Assembly: GCA_051294375.1 (NCBI GenBank)
Contig: CM119266.1
Location: 5,543,149 to 5,607,148, forward strand
Direction of reading: 5' to 3'
DNA from: Paraspadella gotoi
Taxonomy: Eukaryota; Chaetognatha
DNA: 64,000 nt
Shown here: piece by piece, positions 1 through 10,973 of the stretch
Position numbering within the stretch: the first letter of the stretch is position 1
Layout: every line of letters begins with the position of its first letter
The notes under the pieces: model-generated
Told to the model about the DNA's origin: nothing
What the model saw: the letters and a program-made list of their open reading frames with translations, nothing else
Database searches by the model: none
Position numbers and translations under genes: made by a program

Positions 1-655
1 AAACAATAAACGTTTTTAATATGATTTATTTTCACTTTCGAACTTTCCTTATTGTGAGCAGCAATTTTTAATACTATAATAGACCATAAACAATTATATG
101 TACGATTCAATACATTAACATACGAATCGTTCCAAAGCTTTGATCTTTTTTTTAACATTTGTACAATGTATTGTTGAGAACTTAAACATTAGTCACACAT
201 TGACATATTTCACATCAAAAATCTACTTACTTTTCGTTGCACTATGTTCGTATTTTAATTTGTTTTGTTTTTTGAAAAACGATATTAACGTAATTGATTA
301 CAAAAAAAACAAAATACAAAATACAAAAAACGTGGTTTTTTATCTTTTTCTCTCTCAAATTTAGGGGTTATGAAAAATTGTAAAAATAACTACTTTTTTC
401 TCTATTTTAAGTTTAAGATTTGAAAATATTTATTACAAATTACTTTATTCATTGTATACTTCATACTTCATACTTTTTTATTTTTGTTTTTATTTATTAT
501 TAACACAGTAACTTATAAAAAAACAGCGAGTTAAAAAACTAGAAAAGCTGTCAAAAAAATGACGGTCAGTCTGTGAAAAAATTAATCGAAAAGTCAGTCT
601 GTCAAAAAAAGAAATATGAAATTAGTTCTTCCGCCAAAAAAGGTGAGAGATTAAT
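1..655. other. AT-rich stretch without recognisable gene
   Basis: The sequence is AT-rich with many homopolymer runs and no credible coding frame. Near 548-620 the words GTCAGTCTGT and TGTCAAAAAAA recur, giving a very short degenerate repeat. The inverted copy ends at about 18,692. Confidence 0.6.
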
Positions 656-939
656 TTGCTAAGAAGCCGAATTCTTACTTCACGTCTTTGGCCATCACAC
701 TCTATCACTATCAGTGATAGTTATAGACTACCATTATCAGTAATGGTGATAGTTTATCACACTATCATGGTATTTAAACAAACAGTCCAAGTACAACATA
801 AACAAATTGACTTTCTAACAAAGGGATTTAATAAAATTGATCTGATTATCAATGTCCACCTGGCTTACAATAACAAATCGCTGGGCGGTACATTACAAAA
901 CAAGAGAGAGAATACAGAAACGAATCGCGGACACCAGGA

Positions 940-964
940 NNNNNNNNNNNNNNNNNNNNNNNNN
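940..964. other. Assembly gap, 25 N
   Basis: Exactly 25 N directly before a CT tract. The same gap size recurs at six other places in the window, so it is a convention for a gap of unknown size. Confidence 0.98.
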
Positions 965-1012
965 CCATTCCTCCTCTATCTCTTCTTCTCTCTCTCTCAC
1001 TTTCTCTCTCTT

Positions 1013-1043
<31 letters not shown>

Positions 1044-1062
1044 ACTCTCTCTTTATTTCCAG
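965..1062. repeat. CT-rich microsatellite
   Basis: Interrupted (CT)n tract starting at the edge of the 25-N gap. It produces spurious open frames of alternating Leu and Ser, or Arg and Glu on the other strand. Confidence 0.95.
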
Positions 1063-1074
1063 GCGACAGAATCA

Positions 1075-1303
1075 AGCGGCCCGAATGAATCCGAATCGAC
1101 GTTCGACTGTCGGGGTCACGAGTTCGATCCCTGGTCGAAATCCCGGCATCGGAAACCCCGTCGGGCACTGAGGGGCTTTTTGATCGGGCAGGCAGGAAGC
1201 CGATCGGGCAGAACGAGCCGAAACGGGACGATAGAAAAAAAATTAGGGGGCGTGGCAAAGCGATGGAGCGAGGAAAGATCAAACTTGAACTCATGAAAAT
1301 TAA

Positions 1304-1338
<35 letters not shown>

Positions 1339-1366
1339 GATGATGATGATGATGATGATGATGATA
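1075..1366 (+). mobile_element. tRNA-derived SINE with (ATG)n tail
   Basis: The 5' part resembles a tRNA. Positions 1,100-1,135 read like an anticodon arm followed by a T-arm, with GAGTTCGATCCC matching the pol III B box. A degraded A-box-like stretch (GCGGCCCGAATGAATCC) lies about 40 bases upstream. A roughly 160-bp tRNA-unrelated body follows, and the element ends in an (ATG/GAT)n array of about 60 bases, a tail type seen in some arthropod SINEs. Copies at 13,421 and 17,702 (reverse) lie inside larger duplicated blocks, so they do not prove independent transposition. At 13,421 the homology with 1,081 begins within the head of this element, which suggests a breakpoint there. Confidence 0.55.
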
Positions 1367-1570
1367 ATGAGAAATGATATGACGACACTCCATTGGTATA
1401 TAACTTGATATATTTGTTTTTAAAATATAAACCGTAATCTAATATTTCAAACGTTTTAAGCTAAAAAAAAAATTATAAACGGAATTTTGTCCATAAATTC
1501 GGGTCATTTTTGTGCGTGAGAAATGCGGAAAAAAATTTTAACGATTAAGCAAAATATATAAATATATTTT

Positions 1571-1840
1571 TAACAGAAAATATTTCCCTTTCTCCCCTTT
1601 TATTTTTTCTTCCCTTCCGCATCCTTTTATTTTTCTTCTTTTCCTTTTTTTTCTTTCCCATTTCTTTCCTTTCCGCTTCTTTACTTTTCTCTTCCTTTCT
1701 CTTTTTCTCTTTCCCTTTTCTCATTTCAATTTATTTCCTTTCCTCTTTCTTTCCTTTCTCTTTCCTTCTCTTCTTTTTCCTTCTCTTTTTCTTCTTTCCT
1801 TTTTCTTTCTTTTCAATTCTTCCTTTCCTCCACGTCTCCT
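1571..1840. repeat. Polypyrimidine tract, CTTTC-type
   Basis: About 270 bases almost wholly C and T in degenerate TTTCC/TTCTC words. It recurs at 13,920-14,200 and as a purine tract at 16,920-17,180. Such mirror-like homopurine/homopyrimidine DNA can form triplexes. No gene is seen in it. Confidence 0.85.
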
Positions 1841-1933
1841 GCCTACCCTAATTCCGTGTCGCTCATTCATGTCGTTTCATGTCGAATTACATTAACAACA
1901 AGCGTCAACCCTTTCGAGTTCCGCGTGGGGTCG

Positions 1934-2000
1934 CGTCGTCGCCGTCGTCTTCGTGATCGTATCGTTCATCGTTCGTCGTCGTCATCGTCGTCGTCGCATC
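1934..2000. repeat. GTC-type trinucleotide repeat
   Basis: Interrupted GTC/GTT units flanked by a moderately conserved non-coding stretch. It is present at 14,290-14,355 and in reverse at 16,760-16,835 with different unit counts, as expected for a slippage-prone array. Confidence 0.8.
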
Positions 2001-2059
2001 GATTTTTTAATGGGTCGAAAAAAAAGCCATCTTTCATAAACGATGCGGAGGTCCCTTGA

Positions 2060-3050
2060 GTCAAAGTGAGTTTTAAAATTTGGGAGGGTGGGGGTAATAG
2101 AAAATAGGTTTTTAGTTGCGCAGAGTGACTTTTCGGTCGGTCGGTCTGTCCCACTTACATTTCAAATGCTTATAAATTATCTCTAAATTACCTAAAAATC
2201 GCTCTTATTGATTATCTTTGGCTCGAAGAAAATGCACTGACTTGCGCTACCTTTGTTGTTTAAAGAAATCTTGTTAACAGAAAAATAAACGACGGAATTC
2301 CGATTGACTTGCGAATCTCTAAGACTCCACTCACCCCTTGCCACGGTCGTGACTTGTCAGAATACTCACAGTGATCACGCAGAAATAAACGTGAAAGAGA
2401 GACACTGCGGCGAACCGATGTTGGATATAACCAGTTCTTGTTTAATGAGGGATCTTGAGTTAACTACCGGCGAGTTTTGAACGAGCCAAGAACAAAAAAA
2501 GCATTATTTATAATCAATAAATCGAGTGTGCTGATTACTTTGATAGGGGAGAACTATGTGGGCTCAGTGTGCCAGTCCCCGCCCGTTGGGGAATGGGCGC
2601 CGTGGAGAGGTATCATCTTTTGACGATTAAGAGAATCAATAATCAGAGAAACCAAGTAATTTTTTTATTTTAAAATGATATAAAAACTGATCGATAACAC
2701 CTGTTCTCGAATTAATAATACAATAAGTACTATTAGGGATAAATAATATTGAAGTGAATCGCTAATCGTTCGAACAAAAGTCGACTCGTTGTTTCCGGCG
2801 AAATCTTCAAAATTGCAAATCCAACGAGTATCAGACAATTCTGGCTCTCTCAGCTTTCCACTTCATCCCTTTCCCAAATCCCCTCCCTGCTCCCAAAAGA
2901 ATATAAGCGGCAGTGGACGTCAGAACACGCGTCTTGCTGATGGAGACCGAACCACGTCGTCGCTCTGGAGACCGACATCGCTGCGGACGACTTTCCATCA
3001 CCGGGGGGTGCGACCCATGAGACCCGAAATCGAGCTTCGTTTTAACAATT
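2060..3050. other. Non-repetitive stretch without recognised gene
   Basis: Moderate GC content. The piece at 2,800-3,040 is well conserved in all three copies of block A and holds two GGAGACCGA words 27 bases apart. I see no splice-consistent reading frame and no RNA gene. Confidence 0.5.
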
Positions 3051-3053
3051 CTC

Positions 3054-3223
3054 TCTTTCTCCTCTCTCTCTCTCTCTCCCTCTCTCTCTCTTCTTTCTCT
3101 CGTCTCTGTTCACCAATTCCTCGACATCAATCGCGGTTAAAATCTCCATTTTGCGTCAATTTCCGGTTTTGGGCCGTGTCTCTCTCTCTCTCTCTCTCTC
3201 TCTCTTCCTGTCTCCTCTCTCTG

Positions 3224-3273
<50 letters not shown>

Positions 3274-3393
3274 CTCCTCTCTCTCTCTCTTTCCGGTTTC
3301 CGGGCGTCCGAGACAAAAACGCGAACCTAAATCCTTTTTTGGGCAGCGAAAAAAAAGGGAAATAAAAAAGATAAAAGAGGAAAAGAAAGTAGC

Positions 3394-3463
<70 letters not shown>

Positions 3464-3520
3464 GAGAGAGCGAGAGAGGAGATAGAGAGAGAGAAAGAGA
3501 GATAAAGAGGAGAAAGGGAG
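3054..3520. repeat. Facing CT and GA microsatellites
   Basis: CT tracts at 3,054-3,100 and 3,178-3,290 face a GA tract at 3,395-3,500 across about 100 bases of unique DNA, so the segment could fold into a long imperfect hairpin. Block A turns round exactly here: the forward copy ending near 15,350 runs straight into the reverse copy starting near 15,390 within the same repeat. Confidence 0.85.
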
Positions 3521-3529
3521 AATGAGACG

Positions 3530-4085
3530 AAAACTTAGTTTTTTATTTAAAACATTAATTAAATAAGAGAAGGACCCTTCATAAATTTTAGTATTTTTGG
3601 TATTAGCATAATAAAAATTGGGAATAATAAACTTCATACAACCTCCTTGAAAGTTTATTTCCGCTTTCTTTAAATTGTTACGCAAAGACAAATAATTTAA
3701 ATAATTTTCTTGAAAAAATTTGAGCCAAAATCACAAAATGGACAAATGAGTTGATTTGATCTTTTAGAATTGGATTCATCAAAATATTTTTCATTTAATG
3801 ATCTTACTTTCAATCTACAGAATTCTGGTTTCCCTACATTAAAAGAGATAGATATGATCATTTTTTCAAACCACTTTAACTTCGAGAAACAACTTTATTG
3901 TACTTTCGCATAAGCGCTAACTACGTCTGTTATGAAATAAAAACGTCAATTTTAAATATTGATTAGTTTCCGTTTCCACAATAGTTTAATTGTTTTATAA
4001 ATTTAGACTTAGAAATTACTTGTATGTTTAATGTTTATATTAGTCAATCACCCGTTCTAATTCACAGGATTATTTTTCATCATGT
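3530..4085. other. AT-rich stretch without recognised gene
   Basis: It is conserved in block B copy 2 at 20,100-20,640. All frames are broken by stops, and no RNA or mobile-element signature is visible. Confidence 0.5.
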
Positions 4086-4087
4086 CT

Positions 4088-4446
4088 CTCCTTCATCTCT
4101 CTACTCTCTCTCTCTCTTCGTCTTCTCTTCTCCTCTCTATCTCTCTTTCTGCATCTCTCTCTCTCTCTCTCCTCTCTCCTCTCTCTCTCTCTCTCTTCTC
4201 AATGACACTTGACCTCGGATAGCAAGTGACCAGCTAACCGATGCGGCATCTTCGTTTCGTCGTCGTCATCGTCGTCGTCGTCGTCATTGTAAAAAAGAAA
4301 ACCTATTCGAAAATTCTGAACAGAAATCCTTGATCCTTCTTTCTTGCTCGCTCTCTCTCTCTCTCTCTCTCTCTTGCTCTCTCGTCTCTCTTCTCTTCTC
4401 TCTGCTCTCGTCTCTCTCTCTCTCACTCTTCTCTCTCTCTCTCGCT
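4088..4446. repeat. CT microsatellites around a GTC array
   Basis: CT tracts at 4,088-4,200 and 4,345-4,446 surround about 145 bases that include a (GTC)n run at 4,257-4,288. In copy 2 this is replaced by one uninterrupted CT tract (20,646-20,702). One copy therefore lost or gained about 200 bases between two microsatellites. Confidence 0.8.
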
Positions 4447-4629
4447 CTGAGAAAGGTTTAAAAGCTGAACATGACCATTGAAAAGATTTAAAACAAGTTT
4501 GAGCAAACGATCTGAGTGGTAATTATTAATTATTAATTTTTATTTATTAATCAGATTTCCGGCAATTTTTAGGGCTTTCATCACTGACAAAAGCAACGAT
4601 ACGTCGACGATAGGATAGCGACCGAGCAT

Positions 4630-4698
4630 GATTGATTGATTGAATTGATTGAATTATTGATGATTGATTTGATTGATTGATTGATTGATTGATTTGAT
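4630..4698. repeat. (ATTG)n microsatellite, interrupted
   Basis: Tetranucleotide array with several one-base interruptions. The copy 2 equivalent at 20,887-20,938 is perfect. Confidence 0.9.
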
Positions 4699-5017
4699 TC
4701 GTTTATTATTTTTTTTTTATTTATTTATTTTTTTATTTGTTATTATTTTTTTTTGTTTTGCTTGATTGTTATACATAAAATAATTAATTGATAAATAAAT
4801 GCAGCTCGAATTTACATTTAATATAATAAAACATAATTAATTAGTGAAAGATTTTTTTTCATTTAATCTCAATTCCACCGCGATTCCATCGACAACTTGA
4901 TTTCCAGCTCAATAACATATTCTGCTACTTAAATACAAAATTTCAAATCAATCGGCTTGAAACATTCAACAGTAAGGCGTATGAAAGTTACATAACGAAA
5001 ATCTAAATCGTCAATTA

Positions 5018-5533
5018 GAACAACATACACCTATCAGTGAACATTAATTTTGTAAAAAAATAATTTTATGTTTTTTAATTTTTTGCAGTAGGCTATATTT
5101 ATATATAGTACTATCCTTAATAAAATGAAAAATTTTCAAATAGGCTTTTCTTAAATTTTGATTGCAGATTTGAATTCCTCGCAAAAGTTTGATAAAAGAA
5201 AAATATAATATTTTTTAAAAATTCCTTTCATTAAGTGGGTTTAAAAAATTACAAAAACTATATTTAATATATAAAGTTATTTTTCAGCCTTAAAATATAG
5301 CTTTTTTAATTTTTGACCCACTTAATGAATGAATTTTTTAAAAAAGAGTATATTTCTTTTTTATCACTTTTTATGACGAATCCAAATCTGCAAAAAATCT
5401 TAGAAAAACTGTTTTTGAAATTTTAAACATTTATTGGATTAGTACTAGTATAATATGGCCTACTGCCGTAAATTGTAAAATTTATTATAAATTTTTTTTT
5501 TATACATAAATGTTCATTAGTATAATGTTGTTC
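5018..5533. mobile_element. Long foldback (MITE-like) element, copy 1
   Basis: The left half reads outward-in as the reverse complement of the right half over about 240 bases per arm. GAACAACATA at 5,018 pairs with the TGTTGTTC end at 5,533. GCAGTAGGC near 5,085 pairs with GCCTACTGC near 5,458, and ATTAAGTGGGT near 5,232 pairs with ACCCACTTAAT near 5,318. The centre is near 5,275. There is no coding capacity, so it fits a non-autonomous inverted-repeat element. I could not define a target-site duplication. It lies about 570 bp upstream of the group-7-like gene in both B copies. Confidence 0.75.
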
Positions 5534-5599
5534 GTTCCTACATTTTAGAATTTAATTAAAGTTAAATTTAGAATTTTATAAACCTTATCAACCAGTAAT

Positions 5600-5900
5600 T
5601 GAGGTTCAAAGCTCATGGGAGCAGAACGGACGGACAGACCAACAGACAGACAGACGGAAGGAAATCGATTATTTTTTTGCATATTTTTATAATTCGTATT
5701 CTGAAGAGATGATCAAAATGACTTATCGACAAGAATGTGTGGCGGGACCGACGACGCGACTAAAGTGAATTATTTATTATTAATATATAAATTTTAAAAA
5801 AAACCTTTTCGTTCCATTTATTGTTTTTTTATCTACGCCATTTGCTTTTTAAACTTTTCCTATTAGTTACTTATACAAAAACTAATCAATCAATTGAATT
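5600..5900. repeat. Dispersed repeat with GACGGACA array, copy 1
   Basis: A short (ACGG/ACAG)n run is followed by a diagnostic stretch containing ACTTATCGACAAGA, then a GACCGAC run and an AT-rich end with TTTTTAAACTTTTC. A related but clearly diverged version of this order is found at 12,420-12,700, 24,790-25,040 and 29,235-29,760. It is therefore an interspersed family with at least two independent insertions within block B. Confidence 0.65.
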
Positions 5901-7618
5901 TTTGTATTTTATATCAAATTACTTACGTCTCAACATTTGCAGCAATTGAAGATAAAATTCGAGCAAGTTAACCTCTCAAAAAAAAGCTTGGAAACGAAGC
6001 AGATGGTCCCCAGATATGGTGATTCGGACCAGAATAATATTTTTTTTAATCGGCATTTTCTTTTTGGTTCTTTTTGGTGCCACTAAATCTAAACTTCAGC
6101 TGAAAATGATTTTTTTTGTCCTAATTCTTCTCGCGTTTTACTTTTCAAGTAAATGGGAGCACGTTGGAAGAATTAAGAAAGAAAAGACGTGAGTTTAACT
6201 TCGAAACTTTGATAAAGTACACGGGGCGGGTGTGGGGATAATTCATCCAACGTTTTATAAGTAAGCACGTTAGGGTGTCGGCGGAATAAATTTTTAAACT
6301 AAATTTAAACTAACGGACTAACCAGCCATAGTCTCACATTAAAGTAAACCAGCAGGAAAATTTTAAATTCAAACTTAATCGAAACAGGACGCAACGGCTT
6401 TTTCTACCTGCGAAATACAAACAAATGGGTGGACGATATGCTGAAGAGTGGAATGGACGAGTTTTGAAGAAACTGTGGGGCCGATTGTGCTTCCTCCGCA
6501 AACTGATCGAATTTCGACGTGAAGATTCTTTGGGAAAATGTCAAAGGGGGAGTCAACCTGACGGAAGGAAAAATCACCAACGTTTTTAAATTCACAGGTT
6601 AATTTCCTGTCTCAGTTATCTAATGTGAAAAAATGATCAAAAGCGGAATATCAATAATATTTTTCATTAAGAATCGACGATGCGATATCCGGTTATGTTA
6701 ACCAGCAAGTTTTGTCTATCTTAAAGCTGGAGTAGAGGGACATCCGGGGTACAGTCCCAAGAGGTAGAGGATGATCGTGAATTCTTCTTAATCCGGGTTC
6801 AAGTTTTCAAAAGGTAGGGGATATGGGATTGTGTCATTAAAATGACCTGATCGGAAAATCCATACGCTTCTTAACAAAAATTTTAAATGGGCCCTCATAT
6901 ATGCGATTTTATTCGAATACCACGATGGTTGATTCAGTACAACATCATCAACAAACAACAAGACAGAACTCAGTCAAGCAAAAAAAAAAAATCATAAATA
7001 GAGAGAAAAAAACAGTTAATTCATAAAATTTTGTTAGATCCCAAAGACTCGCGAATCGTGAATCTGAGTTCGAACTTTACTCGGTCACAAGGATTTATCA
7101 TTTGGATCATTTCGTCATTCGTGCTTAGTTTATTCATTGGTTTTTTGAGTTTATACTGATTTTTGTAATTCCTTTTGTGTTTTAAAATAATAATTTTTAT
7201 TGTACTGTTTGAATATCTATATGCTTTGATTATTTTATTAACGGTTAACCCCTTTTTTAAACTCTCATAAACTCAGAGAAATAAAGAGACTATTTGATCG
7301 TCGATCTGCTCAAGCACCAAAATCATGCCTTTTGAAGAATTCTGGACTACCGAAGCATCTCGCCGGGGTTGAGGAGTTTCTCCAAATTTCTTCGAATATT
7401 CTCGGGGGCGTTTTCGAGGAGACGGGACGCGGCGGTCAACAAATTAATTAATTAAAAATTTAAACAATTAAAATTTGTTCTTATGTTTTGTAGAAAATGG
7501 AACAAGTTTTGAAGAAAGTAATTCTTCATGTGTATATATCTTTGAGATAAAGGTTTTCTTACGATTATTAAAAATTGTAGATAGGTCGTGGGTATGCCAA
7601 ACATACTCCTATGACTAT

Positions 7619-10600
7619 TAGCCGCGGAGTATAAATACAAGAATAATAAAGGATCATTATTGTGCCCTCCTATTTTTTGAACCACACACCAATGTAAAAC
7701 TATTCCTAACGATCCAAAAAATTAAAAATTCGCTGGCAATTTTTCCGTTCTATCGATTTTTATAAATGGCGATAAGATGAAAAAAATTGGAAAAAATAGC
7801 AAATTTAAATAAATAAAAGTGATTAGTATTATTAATTTTTATAAATATAGCTAAAACCAAGTATTTAAAACTCTTTTTCAACTATATAAATATAAAAAAA
7901 TTGTATTAAATAATGTTAAATATTATTAAAAAAATTTATTTTTTTGGTGAAAAATACCACAAAATTTTCAATAATGGAAAGATGGTTAATCAATAGTTTC
8001 AATCAAATATATATGAATAAGGAGATATATAAACTGTTTTCACTTGTAAAGACGTTACCTTTAATCTATTAATATTATAAAGTTTTTTCATTTTTTGAAC
8101 CACAAAATTAAGCGAAATAATAAACTAAGGCGATTAGAAAACTAATAATTTATGGATCGTGTATTATTCAAGAGGGTGTTTAACTTTTATAATAAAACAA
8201 AATAGAAATAAATTATTAAAAAGGTTTTGTTTATGATATAAAACGCCATCAGGCATTTCACCCAGGTGGCAACCTCACACTATTGTTGCCTTTAAGTAAG
8301 TCTGATATTTCTTTTTTTTTCTTTCCATTTTTATTGAGTTTGAGATAACGAACAGAGTTTAGAGAGGTTATTTTTAATATTTATAAATTATTGTTGTAAA
8401 TGTTTTTAAAAACTCTTCTTCTTATTTTTTTTGAAAATTTATAAAATGAATTAAAAAACAAAAGAATGAACAAACACTTTAAAGCAATAGTGTCAAAAAC
8501 TAAAACTGATATCAACAATAAAATTATGTAAATGAAAATGGTTAATCAGATCAGAGTTGTTTGGCTTAATCTCATTCTCCATTTTCCATAGCAGGCCTCT
8601 TGGGCGCGCGGCAAGGCCTAAGCACTCGCATTGTCACGGGGATGGCTGAACCTTTCAAAAGCACGCAAGTTGGGCTACACAAATGTTTTTGTGGTTATCC
8701 ATCTAGTTTACGAATGAAAGTTTTGATCATTAAATATTTTAAATGGGAATGATGATCTAAATATGTAAGAGGTTCCCAACTTTATTATGTTAAATAAAAA
8801 GCATTTAGGAAATAAATTTTTAATGCTAAAAAACAACAAAAAAGGTCGAAGAATAAAAACGAATAGCGATTATCAAACTAAGCCAACTTTGCCAGTCATG
8901 TCATTTAACACAACCGTAGCCATTGACCTGCAACGGGGCCAATAACTGGGTCTTGCCTCGAAGTTTTCACGCAAAGACAATTGAAAGTGCAGAATAAAGA
9001 TAACATTACGTTTTGAGTTGCCCACTTTCTTACTCACTTTTAAAAAGGGCGACGCTGCAAAGTTTTTAAAGCTTGTTTATTTAGAAAGAATTGACAAGTT
9101 TTTGTTTTGCAGACGAATTTTTATTTATAGGTTGAAACAGACTTATGTTTCGATGGATGAAGACTTGTAAAACAAGTCGAAACATGTCTGTTCAACTATA
9201 AATAAATTCGTTTGGCAACCAAAAAACTTTTGTCAATTCTCTTAATAATAGTAACGAAAAAGGAAAGGATTACTTCAATATAGGCTTTGTTTATTAAATT
9301 AAAACGTGTGACGAGTTAAAACGTTCGACGTCAAAGGCTACTGCCCCTGACTCGTAAACAATGCTTTACATAAAAAACAATCGGATATTCCCGAGTTTTC
9401 GGCGTTTCTTTTTCGGTCCTCATATCTGTTTGGTTTTTCCTTTCATTTCGTTGGGGTAATAGATTTAGAATAAATTCGGATTTTCACAACAAATTTATTT
9501 ATTTTTCATCAAGTCATTTTTGTAGTTTTTATTACAAAAATCTTGGCAAAGTTTAAGTTGAGGAAGAGAGAGAGAGTGAAGAGAAATTCGCCTCGTTTTT
9601 CGTATAATTTTTTTTAGGGTCATTTTTCTCTCTCTCCAAATCTCGGCGCGTTTATTAACGTTGTTCATTTTTGAACGTTTACCTTATATAATTTTTTAAT
9701 GATCGGCTTTTTCAGTCGTTTTTACGAACCATGCTTCGGGAAAGTCGTTGCTGCTCGTTGCCGAAAAACATTATTTTTACGGGTTTTTCGCGACTTATTT
9801 TGTCACCGGTTATTGTCAACGTATTTGCCACTTCTGTCTCTTAAACGTTTAAGTTTTGGGCAATTCTCGTTTTAATAACTCGCGGAAATAAAGTCAGCGA
9901 GACTCTATGCAAAATCATTTTTTTTTTGGACGGTTGGGGTGAGCGATCTTTCAAAAAATGAACGGCGCTGGACGCAGAAAGCGTTGAGACAGAAGTTCTC
10001 TTCAGAAGAGAGAGAGAGAGAGGGAGGGAGGGAGTGACGTGAATCAGAGAGATAAAGCTTCCAACAAAGCGTAAGACGACGTCCGCGCTCTTTTTCTCCT
10101 ATTGGCCAATGCCCACACGCCCGCCACGAGTGACAATACATTTTAGGATTATATTTATCTTATTGTAAGCAAATTTAACATCCCTTGTCATATAGACTAA
10201 AAAGAGCCAACAAAATGCTTAAAATTCGATAGAGGTTTATGAAAATAGTACAAACATCTTCTGGATCTAAATCCATTTTGCTGAACAAATTGTAATAATA
10301 CTTATTATTATTATTTACAGTTATTAATAATTGTATATATTTACAAGAGTAGTTCTTATTTAAACGATCCTTCCAATCTTTCCAATGAGAATTTTTTCAT
10401 TTTGATAAAAAAAGAAGACAGATGGCCAGAGCGGATCTAACGGAAGGGAGGGAGAGTGGTAATTGGGTAAGGCCTATGGTAATGGTAATTAAATATTTTT
10501 TAGTAAGCTTATTATAAGCGTATAAAGCTTGAATTTAGCTACTAAAAGTTTTTATAAGCTTTTAAAAAAGGATATTGACTGCGTTATGTGGATTGGAACC

Positions 10601-10973
10601 TTATTTTCCATTTTGCTTAATTTTTAACAATTTTTATGAAAATAACTTTATCTTTTTTTGAATGACTCCAATATTTATATAAACATATTTTTTTATTTTT
10701 AAGGAGTAACAAACGGGTTTAAATTCTTTGTTTTTCAGCTTTATTTCACTTAAAAAAGTGAACTTAATCAGCTTTCTTTGATATCAAATTTTTTGCTATT
10801 TTTTTAGCAATTTTTTTTGCATCAAATTGACATTTAATAAATCGTAGAACGGGAAATTGAGCGAGCGAATTTTCATTTTTTTTTATCTTGGGGTTAAGTA
10901 TTATATCAAATACAAAAAATAAAGGGGACACAAGAGGTCATATATCATATTTTGTATTTATGCTCCGCGCCTC
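7619..10973. mobile_element. hAT-like DNA transposon, probably non-autonomous
   Basis: The ends are imperfect inverted repeats: TAGCCGCGGAGTATAAATAC at the left and, read inward from the right, GAGGCGCGGAGCATAAATAC. Similarity continues for about 60 bases. The element is flanked by the 8-bp direct repeat ATGACTAT (7,611-7,618 and 10,974-10,981). The other B copy has a single ATGACTAT (23,440-23,447) and no insert, which gives an exact empty site. An 8-bp duplication with a GGCGCGGAG-type end is typical of the hAT superfamily. I see no transposase frame in 3.36 kb, so it is either non-autonomous or badly decayed. A 154-bp palindrome is nested inside. Confidence 0.85.
9088..9241. repeat. Palindrome nested in the hAT-like element
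   Basis: AGAATTGACA at the left pairs with TGTCAATTCT at the right. Inside it, CGAATTTTTATTTATAG pairs with CTATAAATAAATTCG, then TTGAAACAGAC pairs with GTCTGTTCAA. The core holds GACTTGT and ACAAGTC separated by AAA, followed by CGAAAC. GGATGA, a short stem, CGAAAC and GTC in this order recalls a hammerhead ribozyme core, but the first two invariant bases of CUGAUGA do not match. Confidence 0.6.

Larger units (their letters stand above)
1..3500. repeat. Duplicated block A, copy 1
   Basis: The whole block is found again as a reverse complement at 15,390-18,692, so base 1 pairs with about 18,692. Its second half (1,081-3,060) is also found in direct orientation at 13,421-15,350. The copies differ by many one-base indels, mostly in homopolymers, with few substitutions. 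That is the pattern of uncorrected long-read consensus or recent duplicates. No protein gene is recognisable in it. Confidence 0.9.

Noticed and set aside
700-722. CTATCAGTGATAG, identical to the core of the bacterial tet operator
   Set aside because: It is a short palindrome in a row of TATCA/TGATA words in eukaryotic DNA. There is no other vector or bacterial sequence around it, so this is coincidence.
2789-3505. A 238-codon open frame, and its like at 3,137-3,691, 15,123-15,970 and 17,625-17,852
   Set aside because: Most of the frame is translated CT or GA microsatellite (Ser-Leu or Arg-Glu repeats). It differs between copies and has no domain.
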